Shown: positions 11,508 through 23,342, counted from the first letter of the stretch. The stretch: DNA of 64,000 bases from Vanessa cardui (GCF_905220365.1 NC_061124.1:14696501-14760500), one strand, 5' to 3'. The notes: generated by a model not told the origin, from the sequence alone. Translations and numbers: made by a program.

Positions 11508-11828
11508 ATCACATACATTACTCTGATTCCAATTTACTACCTTACGAATAGGTGGCAGCTTCGCTTATTTGTAAAATGACGATTCAAAAGTGCTTGTAAA
11601 AGCCTACTCGAATAAAGTTTATTTTTATTTGATTTGAAAGCACTTGTGTTATGGAAAATCTAAAGTTATTATGGTACCACAAACACCTAGACCCAAGACA
11701 ACATAGAAAACTAATTAATGTAATGTGATTTTTCTACATTGACTCGGCCGGGTATTGAAGCCGAGACCTCGGGTTGGCGTAACTTTGAAAACCGGTGTAC
11801 ACACTACTCGACCACGAAGGTCGTCAAA
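11508..11828 (-). mobile_element. tRNA-headed SINE C, interrupted by a LINE tail
   Basis: On the minus strand it starts with a tRNA-like head (ggtcgagtagtgtgtacacc, then a box-B-like piece, cggccgagtcaatgtagaaa) and ends with ctgatccc...atgttgtcc-type sequence. It matches the copies at 27016 and 48617. Between its two halves lies a LINE 3' tail (11537-11637), so the LINE piece is younger than this SINE. Confidence 0.75.
11537..11637 (+). mobile_element. LINE 3' tail with TTTGA end, inside SINE C
   Basis: Contains gacgattcaaaagtgcttgt, then taaaagcctactcgaataaa, and ends atttgatttgaaa. This is the 3' untranslated tail of a lepidopteran LINE also present at 29400-29500, 47222-47300 and 49755-49870. 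It is heavily 5'-truncated with no coding. Confidence 0.75.
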
Positions 11829-12063
11829 CGCAATCCCATATGCTCTTTCCAATAATTTAGTGATAGTTATTTATTAACTTTGGTAAGAAGACAACTTTTA
11901 ATTAAAACACAATGTGCGCACTTCTTTATTCTGGTTTCCAAGGCATTTTCTACAATGCAATTCTGAATCTTCAAGTTGGTCCCTCAGCTTGTTTGCCACC
12001 AAATCTTAAAAAAGTAACACACATACATACACACAAATCCACGCGTGCACTGCTTTCTTCAAA

Positions 12064-13776
12064 TTGAATAAATAAAAATTTTAACAAAAAGAAAAACCGA
12101 CTTTAAACAAAACACTATTTTAAAACAAATGAATATGCACGAATAAGTAATAAAAATAATTGCGTATTCAACATATTTTTTAGAGTCCTCCTAAGAAAAA
12201 TGAAATGAAAAATATTAGACTACTTAAAAGTCGATTTACGATTATATAACGCAGTTATAGTTATTGGTTTATTTGGAGCCAGTGTCAGCCATGGTGCCCT
12301 TGCCCCAACAATCAAAAGCAAGAAGCGATACGAGCCCCTTGATTGATCCAGTATATTATTGTATAAAAGGTAATTTGTAAAAAACATATTTGTTAAAGTA
12401 TTCTCGTATTGTTTTTTGATAGATATACTGTAGGTTTTTCTTGGCTGACACCGACTCCAAATATAGCAATAATTATAACTACATTATATAATCGTAAATC
12501 GACTTTTAAGTAGTCTAATATTTTTCATTTCATTTTTCTTAGGAGGACTCTAAAAAATATGTTGAATACGCAATTATTTTTATTACTTTTGAGTGCATAT
12601 TCATTTGTTTTAAAATAGTGTTTTGTTTAAAGTCGGTTTTTCTTTTTGTTAAAATTTTTATTTATTTTTTGATTTTAAGTGAAGCTGATGTAGACTAACT
12701 AATTTTTCTTAATATGGATAGATTAAGCGTTCCGTTTATATGAGTCAGAAACTACTTCGAGGACAATTTCAAAGGAAACTTGCGAATAAAGCAAAAATAG
12801 ACTTTCGAAAATGCGGCTTTAATACATCATGCGGCCTAAACTACAAGGATCCCTCGAAAGAGCTATAATCGACCTTAGCAAAAAAACTTTGAAAAAGAGC
12901 TAATATATGTCGTACATCATATGACATCACATCACATTAACAAAATTTGATTAAAGATAGTAAGAAATTCTGCCCCACATCGCACCCTAACTGTGAGCCG
13001 TATAGGAGTTCCATCGCTACATAATATAAAACAAAGTCGCTTTCTCTGTCCCTATATCTTTAAATCTACCCAACGGATTTTGATGCAATTTTTTTAATAG
13101 ATAGTCCGATTCAAGGGGAAGGTTTGTGTATATAATACATGAACAATATAGTAAAGAAACACTGATAATTTTAGAAGTTTGCGATGTGATGTCGTAAATA
13201 AACAAATTCTGTAGTATATTTAGTATCAGCATTGCACCCGTGCGAAGCCGGGTTGGGTAGCTAGTTGATTACAATATTCGACTATGATAATTACATAAAC
13301 ATAACCACATTACGGAAGGTGACTCAAATATCCAAATAACCTATAAATATAAAGGATTCGACCGAGTATCGCTAAGGTGCTCCTCAGAATTGTTCCGTTC
13401 CCTTCCGTTCCGTTATTTTGTCATGGATCCTATGCTCAGAACCTTATCAAACTTTCACCAAACTACCCTTGAGGTATATACTGTATAATAAAAAAAGAAT
13501 CATCAAAATTGGTTAACGTGATTTTCAGTTATTCACCTATTTGTTGCACATATACATAATGCAAATTTAAGACTTATGTCGTTTTCATACGGATACCATC
13601 ATCGGAAAAAAATAAAATTAAAATGGGACCCCACGGGAAGCACTACCTTTCAAACAAAAAAAAATTATCAAAATCGGTCCACCCAGCAAAAAGTTATGAG
13701 GTAACAAACATAAAAAAAAAAAAAAAAAAATGCAGACGAATTGATAACCTCCTCCTTTTTGAAGTCGGTTGAAACA
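12064..13776 (+). mobile_element. Foldback repeat A, copy 2 (most complete)
   Basis: Left arm 12064-12290 and right arm 12440-12670 are inverted copies of each other (about 225 bp each), separated by a spacer of about 150 bp. The arm ends read aaaccgactttaaac and, inverted, gtttaaagtcggtttt. To the right of the palindrome come about 340 bp of unclassified sequence, a Helitron-like unit (13013-13264), and a right end finishing gaagtcggttgaaac. Copy 1 (1-1465) covers 12327 onward. No protein is encoded. The accgactt(c/t)aaa termini at both ends suggest a foldback-type DNA element, but no transposase is present and the superfamily is unknown to me. Confidence 0.7.
13013..13264 (+). mobile_element. 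Non-autonomous Helitron unit inside repeat A copy 2
   Basis: Same start block (ctacataatataaaacaaag), same ggattttgatgc core and same terminal hairpin plus ctag|t as 684-937. The minus-strand ORF 13017-13232 is a chance frame across it. Confidence 0.7.
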
Positions 13777-14887
13777 AAAATAACTGATTATAAAATTTGT
13801 CGATAAAATGTTTCTAACTGTTTTGGGAAAGCATTGTCGCCTGAAATAAAAAGTTTTATCCAGATCATGAACAGCAGGCAGGTTATATTTATTTTCAAGA
13901 ACACTAAAAAAATACTTTTAAAATTTTATTTTAATATTATCAGAGATTTAAAATTGTATCGTTTAAAATGAAAATATTATAAAACCTTCTTTATTTAGTC
14001 TTTAAAACCAGAATATCTTATATGTATCTAACAATAAAATACTTAAAGGAATGTTATAAAATACAATTGAGTTTAGTCTAGCTAAGTCTAAACATTATCA
14101 GTCCAAGATTAATTAAACAAAAGAATAATTCCGAAAGTTTCCCTCCCAGTGATCCCTAAGACTTTATGAAGCTGTTCACGTCTTTTCGGTGCCTTCATCG
14201 TTTTAGATCCTCACTATATTTCACTGAGAAAATATTGTAATAGGATCTCAGAATGGTCGCTCCCAATTTTTCGAGACGTGGTAGCAATATAGGCGGGATA
14301 AGTAAGGTAAATTTTCTGAATTAACTTTGTTAAGGAATGGCGTTTTTTCTTTATGTCCGATATAAAATTTTCTTACATTCAACTCTGCGAAATTATTTAT
14401 AAGCTAGTTACGCCTAGAACTTTTGTATTAAATTAGGTTTGTCTTCTGTATCTGCCTTCTTTCAACGTCGTAAAGATTTATCTTAATTTGGACCCATGGT
14501 ACTATTTAATGTCCTGGTGTGTAGATATAATCGAATTGGTATTTTTTTTTTGTCGTTTTATGTTGAACATCACATACACACTTGAATATATTAGTAACAC
14601 AAGTGATACTTCTACTAATGCAGACCTATAATATCTTTGTTAATTAATTAATAAAGTAATATATAAAGTGTTATATTTTAGTTAATAATTATTTGAGCAA
14701 ATAAAATTGGCATAATGTTATATTGTCATTTCAAAACATTTGTAAGATATCAAAATATCTAAAAGATCAGAAATGGATAGAACATTTTGTGGTAAAATAA
14801 CAGTTAGTAGCATTGACAAGGTTTTAAAATGCAACGGCTATTTATTGTGCACGAAATACGCTTTCTATTTTTATTTTAATGTTGATA
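13777..14887. other. No gene recognised
   Basis: AT-rich throughout; 14130-14300 is slightly less so. No exon-like frame or repeat match. Confidence 0.45.
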
Positions 14888-15198
14888 GTAAAGTAAAGTA
14901 ACAGCTTGTAAATTTTCCACTGCTGAGATAAGGCCTTCTCTTCCATTGTGGTGAGGATTTGGAACATATTCCAACACGCTGTTCCAATGCAGGTTGGTGG
15001 AATGCACATGTGGCAGAATGTCGATGAAATTAGCCACACGCAGGTTTCCTCACGATGTTTTCCTTCACCGCCGAGCACGAGATGAATTATAAACGCACAT
15101 TAAGCACATATACATATATAGTAGTGTTTGCCTGGATTTGAACCCGCAATCATCGATTAAGATGTATGCATTCTAACCCCTGGGCTCCATCTCAGCTC
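14888..15198 (-). mobile_element. Metulj-like tRNA-derived SINE
   Basis: A nearly full minus-strand copy: tail inverse agtaaagtaacagcttgtaa on the left, gcacatgtggcagaat in the middle, and head inverse gggctccatctcagctc on the right. It directly abuts repeat A copy 3. The ORF 14842-15078 is a translation of it. Confidence 0.85.
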
Positions 15199-15201
15199 TT
15201 T

Positions 15202-15455
15202 TCAACCGACTTCAAAAAGGAGAAGGTCATCAATTCGTCTGTAATTTTTATGTTTGTTACTTTTAATATAACAATAATTATAACCACGTAATATAATCGT
15301 AAATCGACTTTTAAGTAGACTAATATTTTTCATTTCATTTTACCTAGGAGGACTCTAAAATTATGTTAAATATGTAATATTTTTATTACTTTTTAGTGCA
15401 TTTTTATTTGTTTTAAAAGTCGGCTTTTTGTTTTTGTTAAAATTTTATTTATAAT
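15202..15455 (+). mobile_element. Foldback repeat A, rearranged short copy 3
   Basis: Begins with the inverse of the right end of copies 1 and 2 (caaccgacttcaaaaaggag) and jumps at about 15262 directly into the right palindrome arm (ataatcgtaaatcgactttt), ending taaaattttattta. It is a deletion/inversion derivative of the larger repeat, and could be a minimal mobile form. Confidence 0.65.
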
Positions 15456-16333
15456 GTTGATATTGCTTGAAAACTTTAACTAAGATTGCAAGATATCTGA
15501 CTGAGCGAGGCTTACCAAGCGGTTAAAGAAAATTTTATCCGATGATATCTTGTTCAATTCGTGTTACATTAAAAATTGAGTGTTCAGTATTGATGTATAA
15601 CATCTTAAGCCTATATGTTTTGGATGTAATTCTGCAACGTGTACATCCACCTACATGCATTGGAGCAGTGAGTAGGAATAAGGTGAAAACTTTTTCTTAA
15701 AAATAGGAGAGAAGTTCTTAAAGCACGAGTGGAATATTTAGTGGCAGTTTTCTTCTATATTCTATTTGATAGTGATTGCGAATAAATTGTTATATTATAA
15801 TAAGTTCCCAAATATATTTAATCCCATCAATGATTACATAGACGCAGTAAAAACCCATCTCAAAAAATTACATAGTACAAACGAATCGTGTTCTACATAT
15901 TATATAAAAATTATAAACTGGAAGTTCCAAATAAATCATATCAGTTGTTTATGGGGGAAAATTGGGAACAAACAGATAAAGCTAACATCTTCATAATTTA
16001 TTTACATACATGAAAATCTTCGAGAAATATCAAGCAAACATTAGTTAACCATAAACAACGATTCGTCACATTCGCTATACACCGTGTAGACGTTTTAAGG
16101 GTGTCACTGACCCAATTGCTGTTTTCCAGCAAAAGCGAGCGTGTATAGAATTGCTAGTGTTGATACGACCTACTTTCTGGAGAGCTTGCACCGTGTTACA
16201 CGTTCGCGCTGCATAATTGATTGAGAGGTGAATCAATATGATGCCAATTAAGCGAATGAGCAAGGAATAATGGATGCTCCGTCATTTTGTTTTTTTTTTT
16301 TCATGCCACTTATTTTGACTTTTTAGTGGTTGA
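15456..16333. other. No gene recognised
   Basis: 15633-15680 may hold a trace of the SINE middle (caacgtgtacatccacc, gcattggagcag). The remainder, including a 76-residue frame at 15766-15996, shows no family features. Confidence 0.4.
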
Positions 16334-16520
16334 CTAGTTGTCGCGCGCGGTTTTGCTCGCGTTTTAGGACGTTGATTGTCATGTGTTATCCAATAAAGTA
16401 GCCTATGTCCTTCCTTGGAGTCCGATTTGCTTCATATCAAATTTCATCAAATTCGGTTCATTTGTTAAGCAGTGAAAGAGCAACAGACAGATACTTTCAC
16501 ATTTATAATATTAGTATATC
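16334..16520 (-). mobile_element. Non-autonomous Helitron-like element (second family)
   Basis: On the minus strand it starts tactaatattataaatgtga, includes cagacag and the atgaaatttgatatgaagc block, then a cgcgagcaaaaccgcgcgcg terminal region and ends ctag|t. The family is shared with 45376-45553 and 54976-55172. No coding. Confidence 0.6.
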
Positions 16521-18309
16521 TTTGCGTCTATTTAAAATATCACTTTAAAGAAAGTACTGTAGGTGTAGTAGCTAGTTTGTATACGCTGAACATTATGGAA
16601 TGAGTACTTTTGAAAATTCCAAATAAGGCCAACAAGAAGCTATCGTGTATTCTTCTGAAAAAATTCGATTGCAGACCGAAATATCGAATTGGCACTATTC
16701 ACAATCCTCGGAATCACATAAAATTATTGTTCAGTAGCTATAACCGGTCGTGTCGAATTGCCGTCCCATTAGGTTCTGTCAGTGAAGAAATATCAAGTGC
16801 ACTTATATTTGTTTACGTACTTGAGCATCATAACGTGTGCTGTAGTCTCTATTGAAGAAGCCACGACCTAAATCACTTAAGAAGACATCATCATCAAAAA
16901 GCAATTGCTTGGAGAAGATATATTTTCTTAAATTTTAATATAATCCCGTCTAAAAAGTAATAACTGGAATAGCTGGAGTACTTGTGAAAATCTCAACCAG
17001 AACAGTTCCAACAGTAGAAAAATATCCGTATAGTTAATCCAAATATTTGTCATGAGCGGAAATTGAACCCGCAAGGCGAGATCGTCTTCAATCAATAAAA
17101 CATTTATGGAGCGCAGTATTTCAAGAGATAAAGTACGAAGCCACGTAAAAAAATAATACATATTGGTTTTCCAAATACGGATCGTAGGACACATATGATG
17201 ATTACCTTTATTTAACATTTTACGCATATATGTTGTTTAAGTATATTTGTGCATTTAAATCAACATAGCTTTGTGGAGAGGATGTATCCAGAATAAAGGT
17301 CTTGGATTCAAATCAGTGTCTTACTCCAAATACTCAAGTAATGTGTTCCTGACGATATAAGTAGAGGAAAATTATTCATTAGTGCAAGATCATACCATCA
17401 GAGGTTGTATGTAGGTTTTGCAACTTTTCTGTTACCATCATTTATATTCACCCCATAGAAACAAAGTTAAATATAAAATACATTGTGAGATAAAATATTC
17501 TTAGTAAAATACCGTAAAGAAACAAGCCACGGCGATGTATAATAGGAAGCTTAATACGAACGCACGGCGGCGCGGTGATTAAACTGGGACCCTGTTTTTG
17601 TGTGGCTTCATTTTAACAATACGAGTACCCACATGTGTACCAGTAACAAAAGCGAGTGGATCTTATAATTATTTACGTTGTAACTGTGACTTGGCCATCT
17701 TGATACATAGTTCTTGCCAGTAGAAGTTAAATTAAAATATACTTTATGACTTAGGACGTTTTAATACCCATTTGAAAAGTTGTTAAGGACATACTCTCAA
17801 TGAGTTCTCAAAATCGCCTCAAAAATCAAATATCCAATGATCTTTCGCCTAAAATATATCAAGTCTCTTCATTCGCATCAAGGAAGCAAACATCAGCATA
17901 GTCAGGCTTAGGATAAAGAAGGAATTCTGCGAGAAATATTTTATTACATCGAAATGGCTTGAGAATCCTTTGAAAATTTTCGCTATTCCTTGCAGTTCGG
18001 AGAATAATAGATAGCTTTATAAATTCGAAATGTTTCAACAGCATTTCATAGCCATGTTTAGAATTTATTGGTTTAAAGCAATAATTCATTGAAATTATTA
18101 CGTTGTGTGGATAGCGCATAATAATTTATTAAATACATAAACAATTGTTATTTAATTGAAAATAATTCACAAAATAACGACCAACGCTACACAAAATAAT
18201 GTCCCACTGATGTCAATTACTATTCACTAAACAGAAGTTTTGGAATTTAAGCCGTTTTTAACAATCATTACACATCCATACTGTTATATTATGTATCTAT
18301 CCGTATTAT
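16521..18309. other. No gene recognised
   Basis: A long spacer. Open frames of 99 residues (16928-17227, minus), 81 residues (16610-16855, plus) and 86 residues (17859-18119, minus) have no recognisable domains and low-complexity hydrophobic composition; I treat them as chance. 17540-17600 is a short GC-rich patch. Confidence 0.4.
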
Positions 18310-18533
18310 TACTACATATTATAAAATAAAGTCCCCCGGCCGTGTCTGTATGTTAGCGATAAACTCCAAAACTTCTGAGTGGATTTTCATACGGTTTTTA
18401 TTAATGGCCAGAGGGATTCATAAGGGAGGTTTATGTGTAAAGAAATTGAATATATCGATTATTTATAAAACAAAAAATATATAAATGAAATTCTTATGTT
18501 CACACGTGCCAAGCCAGGATGGGCCGCTACTAC
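18310..18533 (+). mobile_element. Non-autonomous Helitron-like element
   Basis: Start tactacatattataaaataa, core taaactccaaaacttctgag followed by ggattttcatacggttt, the block gaggtttatgtgtaaag, and 3' terminus cacgtgccaagccaggatgg followed by a degraded ctact. It is related to, but a different subfamily from, 684-937. Confidence 0.6.
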
Positions 18534-18965
18534 AGTATAATCGTACGTTACCTGTCTACAAAATTTCTATTCAATTGTTTGAATGGATTCAAAAGTACGA
18601 TTTTAAATAGATAAAAACATATGTTTTAGTTATACGTCTAGTCAATTGCAATGCGGAAGGATTGGCGCATGAATTATATCGCATTCGGACTTGTATCCAA
18701 GAAGAAGAGTAACACAGAAAATAATGACAACCGTAATTCCTACTAATAATAGTTCATAAGTGTATGCAGACAAATGTGCATTCTGTATTCCCTCGTCCTA
18801 TAAATTAATCCATTCAGTCTTGTAATTAGAAAGTAACGCAAATGCAACATGACTTGGAAGAGTCAGTACTGGATTAGAGTATTTTCTTATGCACATTATT
18901 GTAAATTGTAATTGTATGCCGGACTGAACGGCACTAAAAAAGGTATAAAAATAATTACATCTTAC
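18534..18965. other. No gene recognised
   Basis: AT-rich spacer between a Helitron and an RTE tail. Confidence 0.4.
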
Positions 18966-19170
18966 TAGTCCTCGCTTGTCGAGTGGAGACCGCGTCTCGG
19001 CAAACGTAGTGTAGGACGTCCTCGGGCACGGTGGAGTGACGATTTACGCAAGGCTGCTGGCAGGAGCTGGATGCGAGTAGCCGGAGATTGATCACAGTGG
19101 CGTGCTTTTGGAGAGGCCTGTGTCCAGCAGTGGACGAAAAAGGCTGTTGTTGATGATGATGATGATGACT
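18966..19170 (+). pseudogene. RTE-type LINE, C-terminal end of polymerase and 3' tail
   Basis: The frame reads GKRSVGRPRARWSDDLRKAA, then RSWMRVAGD, a TGA at 19089 where Arg is expected, then SQWRAFGEACVQQWT. This is the usual C-terminus of lepidopteran RTE endonuclease-reverse transcriptases. The element ends in (gat)n at 19150-19168, also typical. Only the last 50-60 codons are present (5'-truncated). Confidence 0.8.
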
Positions 19171-19290
19171 GGCCCTAACTGGAGTTCGAATCTAAATATT
19201 AAAATCGGAAGCCCTGCATTATAGATGATATCAACGATAGTTACGTTAGCTTAAATACTTGGTATTATAATTTACATTAATGACATTGTC

Positions 19291-19440
19291 TGCAAACACG
19301 TTTAGCTGGCGATTTCGTTGGACGTAGAATAACTGCGCTCGTTACGTTGTTTGCTGTGGGTAATGTAACCACTGGGTTATCCGCGCCATTATTCTAGCAG
19401 CTATTACGATGTCAAGCTATTCGCTTGCCATATACGTAAT
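19291..19440 (+). repeat. Unclassified repeat G, copy 1
   Basis: Shares with 21081-21235 the ordered blocks cacgtttagctg/cacgttaagctg, aactgcgctcgtta, and gtttgctg(t/g)(g/c)gg, over about 95 bp. It is GC-richer than its surroundings. No coding or terminal repeats are seen. Confidence 0.5.
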
Positions 19441-21080
19441 CATCATTTTTTAAATTAAAGTCAGATCCAATAACTAAATACTGAACGCTTATTGGTTGCT
19501 TATCACATCATCGGATACCGACAAATGGCTATTCAGATTACAATTAAATGATTTTGATCAGCGTGTCAGAAGCAAAAAGTAAGTTAATGTTTAATACATA
19601 TTTTCTACAAGTCTTTAAGGATGAGAAATATCACATCTAAGCTCTCGAGGTTGGCACATCGGTGATGTAAGAAATGATTAATATTACAGCACACATGTTA
19701 AACACACGCACACACTAATAATAGTAATGGCGATACAAGAGAAAACGTTGTATAAATATTTTGGATAGGCAACATATCACCGTAGCAAGAAAGTAATAAC
19801 TGACAATATGACCAGAGGAATAAATCAAAGCAAAAAAATAACATTAAATAAATGGATGGAACATGATGCCAATATAACGTTACTTGTAGTTGCTACAGTG
19901 TTTTGAAATAACGTTATAACGTTACATTTGAAAAAGTACATTAAGTGATTAAGCCTATACAAAATATATATTAATCTGTAGCGTTAATTGCTGAACGGTA
20001 ACGTTAAATTATCAGTGTGGGCTTCGTCTTTTAAGAAGACGACTAGGTTTTTGTCCAGTAAAGATCAGATGTTCTGCAAAAATGTAAAATATAAAACTCC
20101 AAATGTGTTAAAGTTGAATACAAAAAAGGCATAGGCAACTGTGAGCCTGTGTTGATAAATAAAAAATGTAATTAAAAAAACGAATTACCAACCATATACT
20201 CACAAAAATTTACGATAATTCGTGGCGATTACCAATGGATTTGAGAATCATTAAATGCGTTAATATTAATCCGTCAATCTTTATAACTGCTCATAATCAG
20301 TGGGAGTATTTGCTAATATGGTCACTGCGTTATATGCACGAGTTACAGACTAACAGCATTAATTGCTCATGTGTGAAATCCAATTATACCGCTTACTTGA
20401 ATATGTTTTAATATTCTCGCTAATATGTAGTTATTTTATTTTAAATATGGAATGTACCGGCAATTGCATTTTCCACGTTTATAGTTTGAGTATTCCTTGG
20501 ATTTATATTATATAAAATATTATTATAATTTTTTTAATCGTAAGTAGGCTATAGGCTAATATAGACTTATGGACGTATCTGAAATTGGTCAACAACGTAC
20601 CAATTTATTGTAGCATTAAGCATTGAAGGATTTTTTAAATTGATTTTGATTAAAGATTGAATTGAATTGAAGAAAGATTGATAATTGATTAAAGTTTACA
20701 CATACAAATTAAATTGTAAGCACGTATCTTATATCGAACTTATATTTGTCAATTATATCTTTATGTAACTATTCGTGTTTCAAAAATTTATCGGAATAAT
20801 ATCTCTACAAATTCCATTCATTTCAAAGAGCATAACTCGATAAAAACCATTTATTACTTAATGATTTAAAAATTTCTTGAATCTGTTTCATAATAAAAAA
20901 TAATAACTGTGACACTGTAGGATTATTGCTCATCGTATCTAATCAGCCTAGAACCTTAGAGAACCTGGAACATTCCATGGAAATAATAATAATTATAAAA
21001 TTTTTGCCAATTCACATGTAGGTACTAAATCTTTAAAAGCAATCTTGCGATGCTAGTAAATATATTCGCGTAATGGTTTC
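19441..21080. other. No gene recognised
   Basis: AT-rich. A cluster of aacgtta motifs sits at 19876-20005, and a small perfect hairpin cgtctt-ttaag-aagacg near 20030. No genes. Confidence 0.4.
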
Positions 21081-21235
21081 TGCACGTTAAGCTGTCGATC
21101 TTGAGGACATTGAGAAACTGCGCTCGTTAAGCCGTTTGCTGGCGGCTAATGTTGGCACTGCGCTATCGCCACGACTTATGCGCTACCACCAGAGATCATT
21201 ATGACCGCATGAGTTCATGATAAGCGATATACAAC
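21081..21235 (+). repeat. Unclassified repeat G, copy 2
   Basis: See copy 1 at 19291. This copy reads tgcacgttaagctgtcgatc, gagaaactgcgctcgttaag and ccgtttgctggcggctaatg, and continues into a moderately GC-rich segment to about 21235. Confidence 0.5.
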
Positions 21236-21539
21236 CTTATGCCGAAGAGCTTAAATGATAAGTAATAGGAGTAAATATCTAATAGCTAAACAAAAAACAA
21301 TCGTTAACAGGCGGTTACATTTTATATTCCTCGCTATCTACCAGTCTGTGCCTGTGTAGAGAAGACACGAACTTACCAGCAACTATATTCAATGCAACTA
21401 AAAACATTGATTGGTTGGCTGGTCTTAATTTTCCAAATCTAGTATTTAACAATAACTTACAACATCCAAAAGCCCCAAAATAAATTAGGAAAATCGATTG
21501 AGGATGATTGAAGCCAAAAGCGTCACTGATATGGGTAAT

Positions 21540-21653
21540 TGACATTGGCACCAACACCACGAACCTTGGAAACTAATATTAAGTATTGCTGCTTAACTGT
21601 AGAATACCTTATGATCGTATGGCGGGATTGCACAAAGCATTACTACCTAATAC
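21540..21653 (-). mobile_element. Poly-A retroposon B fragment
   Basis: Blocks ccttggaaactaat, tgcttaactgtagaatacct, attgcacaaagc and ttactacct are in the right order but diverged. It is cut on the right by an RTE tail insertion. Confidence 0.5.
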
Positions 21654-21661
21654 AGTGCACA

Positions 21662-21772
21662 TCATCATTACCATCAGCCCGTTTTTGTCCACTGCTGGAC
21701 ATAAGTTTCTCCAAGTGCACGCCACTGTGGTCTTTCTCCGGCTGCTCGCACCCATCTCCAGCCGGCCGCCAT
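21662..21772 (-). mobile_element. RTE-type LINE 3' tail with target duplication
   Basis: On the minus strand it reads ggagatgggtgcgagcagcc, cggagaaagaccacagtggc, then gtccagcagtggacaaaaac and ends with (atg)n. The 8-bp target duplication agtgcaca is exact at 21654-21661 and 21773-21780, so both ends are fixed. ORFs at 21539-21838 and 21586-21774 are antisense frames across it. Confidence 0.8.
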
Positions 21773-21780
21773 AGTGCACA

Positions 21781-22556
21781 GACACTTTTAAATCACTTCC
21801 ATGAAAAAAAAAACATAGTACGCATATATCTTAGATAGATTAAATCGCTTTCCTTGGACCACACGATTCAGTAGTTAATTCATTAAGAATTTAATTAAAT
21901 AAAACTACAATCTAATTTTGGGCTACAGGGAATTGACGTACTAGTACTATTGTTAAGACTATAAACATTTGTAATTCGATTTCATTTTAAAAGGAGATAA
22001 CTGAACTAATGTAATATTTTTCTTGAAAACATTATGAGTTTGTATGAATCATTTGACAAGCATTGTCCTGGCTTTAATAGCCTGTGAATAGATTCTCCAA
22101 GAGGTCTTCGCTGACAATGGAGTTTCGCAAGAGAACGAGATGTTTGGTCTAATTATTAAGCGGAAAGCGATGATTTATCGATAACTAATTCTAATTGAAC
22201 CAACAACAATAACAAGCATTCTTATTAAAAATTGTTTCACTTTTAACGTTCAAAATATTTTACATCTTTTTTATAATAAAAGATTATTATAAATATGTCT
22301 ATATACTAAATTAAAATGTACAAAAATGTACAAATGTAGTAAATAGCTCTCATAATTGAGTGGATGCATCAAGGCCATTCGACGTAATTATGTTAGAAAA
22401 ACTGTTTTAAAATGATGATTCTGTTTTTTATTTTATTCCTTATGATGAAATATCAGTTTACCAGTAATAGTTACTAATGTAAACATTTAAATAAATTATG
22501 ACATCATAGACGCACATGACTACGATTTATACGATTAAATGTTTTGTATTATAAAA
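21781..22556. other. No gene recognised
   Basis: AT-rich; 22080-22190 is less so. No exon-like frame. Confidence 0.4.
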
Positions 22557-22785
22557 CTAGCAATCTGCCAGGTTTCGCACATGTGCAATGCTGATACTAA
22601 ATATATTATACTACAGAATTTTTCTCGTTTTCTCGTACTCTATAATATATATGTATTATATACAAAAACCTTCTTCTCGAATAATACTATCTATTAAAAA
22701 CCACATCGAAATCCGTTGCGTAATTTTAAAGATCTAAGTATATATAGGGACCGACAGCGGTGAGCGACTTTGTTTTATACTGTGT
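22557..22785 (-). mobile_element. Non-autonomous Helitron
   Basis: Minus-strand copy of the 684-937 family. Terminus at 22557 (ctag), then the inverse of the tgcgaaacctggcag end, atactaaatatatt, an expanded tatata run, aaatccgttgcgtaatttt and gactttgttttatactgtg on the right. Confidence 0.7.
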
Positions 22786-23039
22786 AAGGATAAGGAAGGT
22801 AGAGTGTTGATTTTTTTATCGTGTGAAGAGACATCACAGAGGAATAATCCTACAGCAATTTAATGTAAGCAAAGTTATGTAGCAGTTGTGCTGTCACACC
22901 ATACTCTCAATTTTTTTTTTAAATACAAAATTAAAGATGATTAACCCCAAGTAGATAACATTGTTTTTATGGATAAGACGGTAAACGTGGAGAATGAAAA
23001 TTAATTAATATTTTTTTTGCTCTTTTTATTTAAAAAAAA
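22786..23039. other. Spacer
   Basis: AT-rich DNA with T-runs at 22912 and 23010. Nothing recognised. Confidence 0.4.
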
Positions 23040-23326
23040 GGTAAAGTAAAGTAACGGCCTGTAAATTACCCACTTTTGGGCTAAGGCCTCCTCTTCCGTT
23101 AAGGAGAGAGTTTGGAACATATTCCACCACGCTGTTTCAATGCGGGTTGGTGGAATGTACATACATGTGGCAGAATTTCAATGAAATTAGACACATGCAG
23201 GCTTCCTCATGATATTTTCCTTCAACGTCGAGCACGAGATGAATTATAAACACAAATTAAGCATATATACAAGTGGTGCTTGACTGGGCTTGAACCCGAA
23301 ATCATTGGTTAAGATGCAAGCGTTCT
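23040..23326 (-). mobile_element. Metulj-like tRNA-derived SINE
   Basis: Minus-strand copy: left taaagtaaagtaacggcctg, middle acatgtggcagaatttcaat, right aatcattggttaagatgcaa then gcgttct. The head is cut and replaced by (ct)n at 23324-23342. Confidence 0.85.
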
Positions 23327-23342
23327 CTCTCTTTCTCTCTCA
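23324..23342. repeat. (CT)n microsatellite
   Basis: ctctctctttctctctc at the truncated head of the SINE. Confidence 0.8.

Noticed and set aside
16928..17227. 99-residue minus-strand open frame
   Set aside because: Hydrophobic low-complexity content as expected from AT-rich DNA, with no domain or context.
17260..17330. Another tRNA-like SINE head (ggtcttggattcaaatc)
   Set aside because: Only one box-B-like match, no second copy in the window and no recognisable body.
17859..18119. 86-residue minus-strand open frame
   Set aside because: No recognisable family and no splice or promoter context; length is within chance for this composition.
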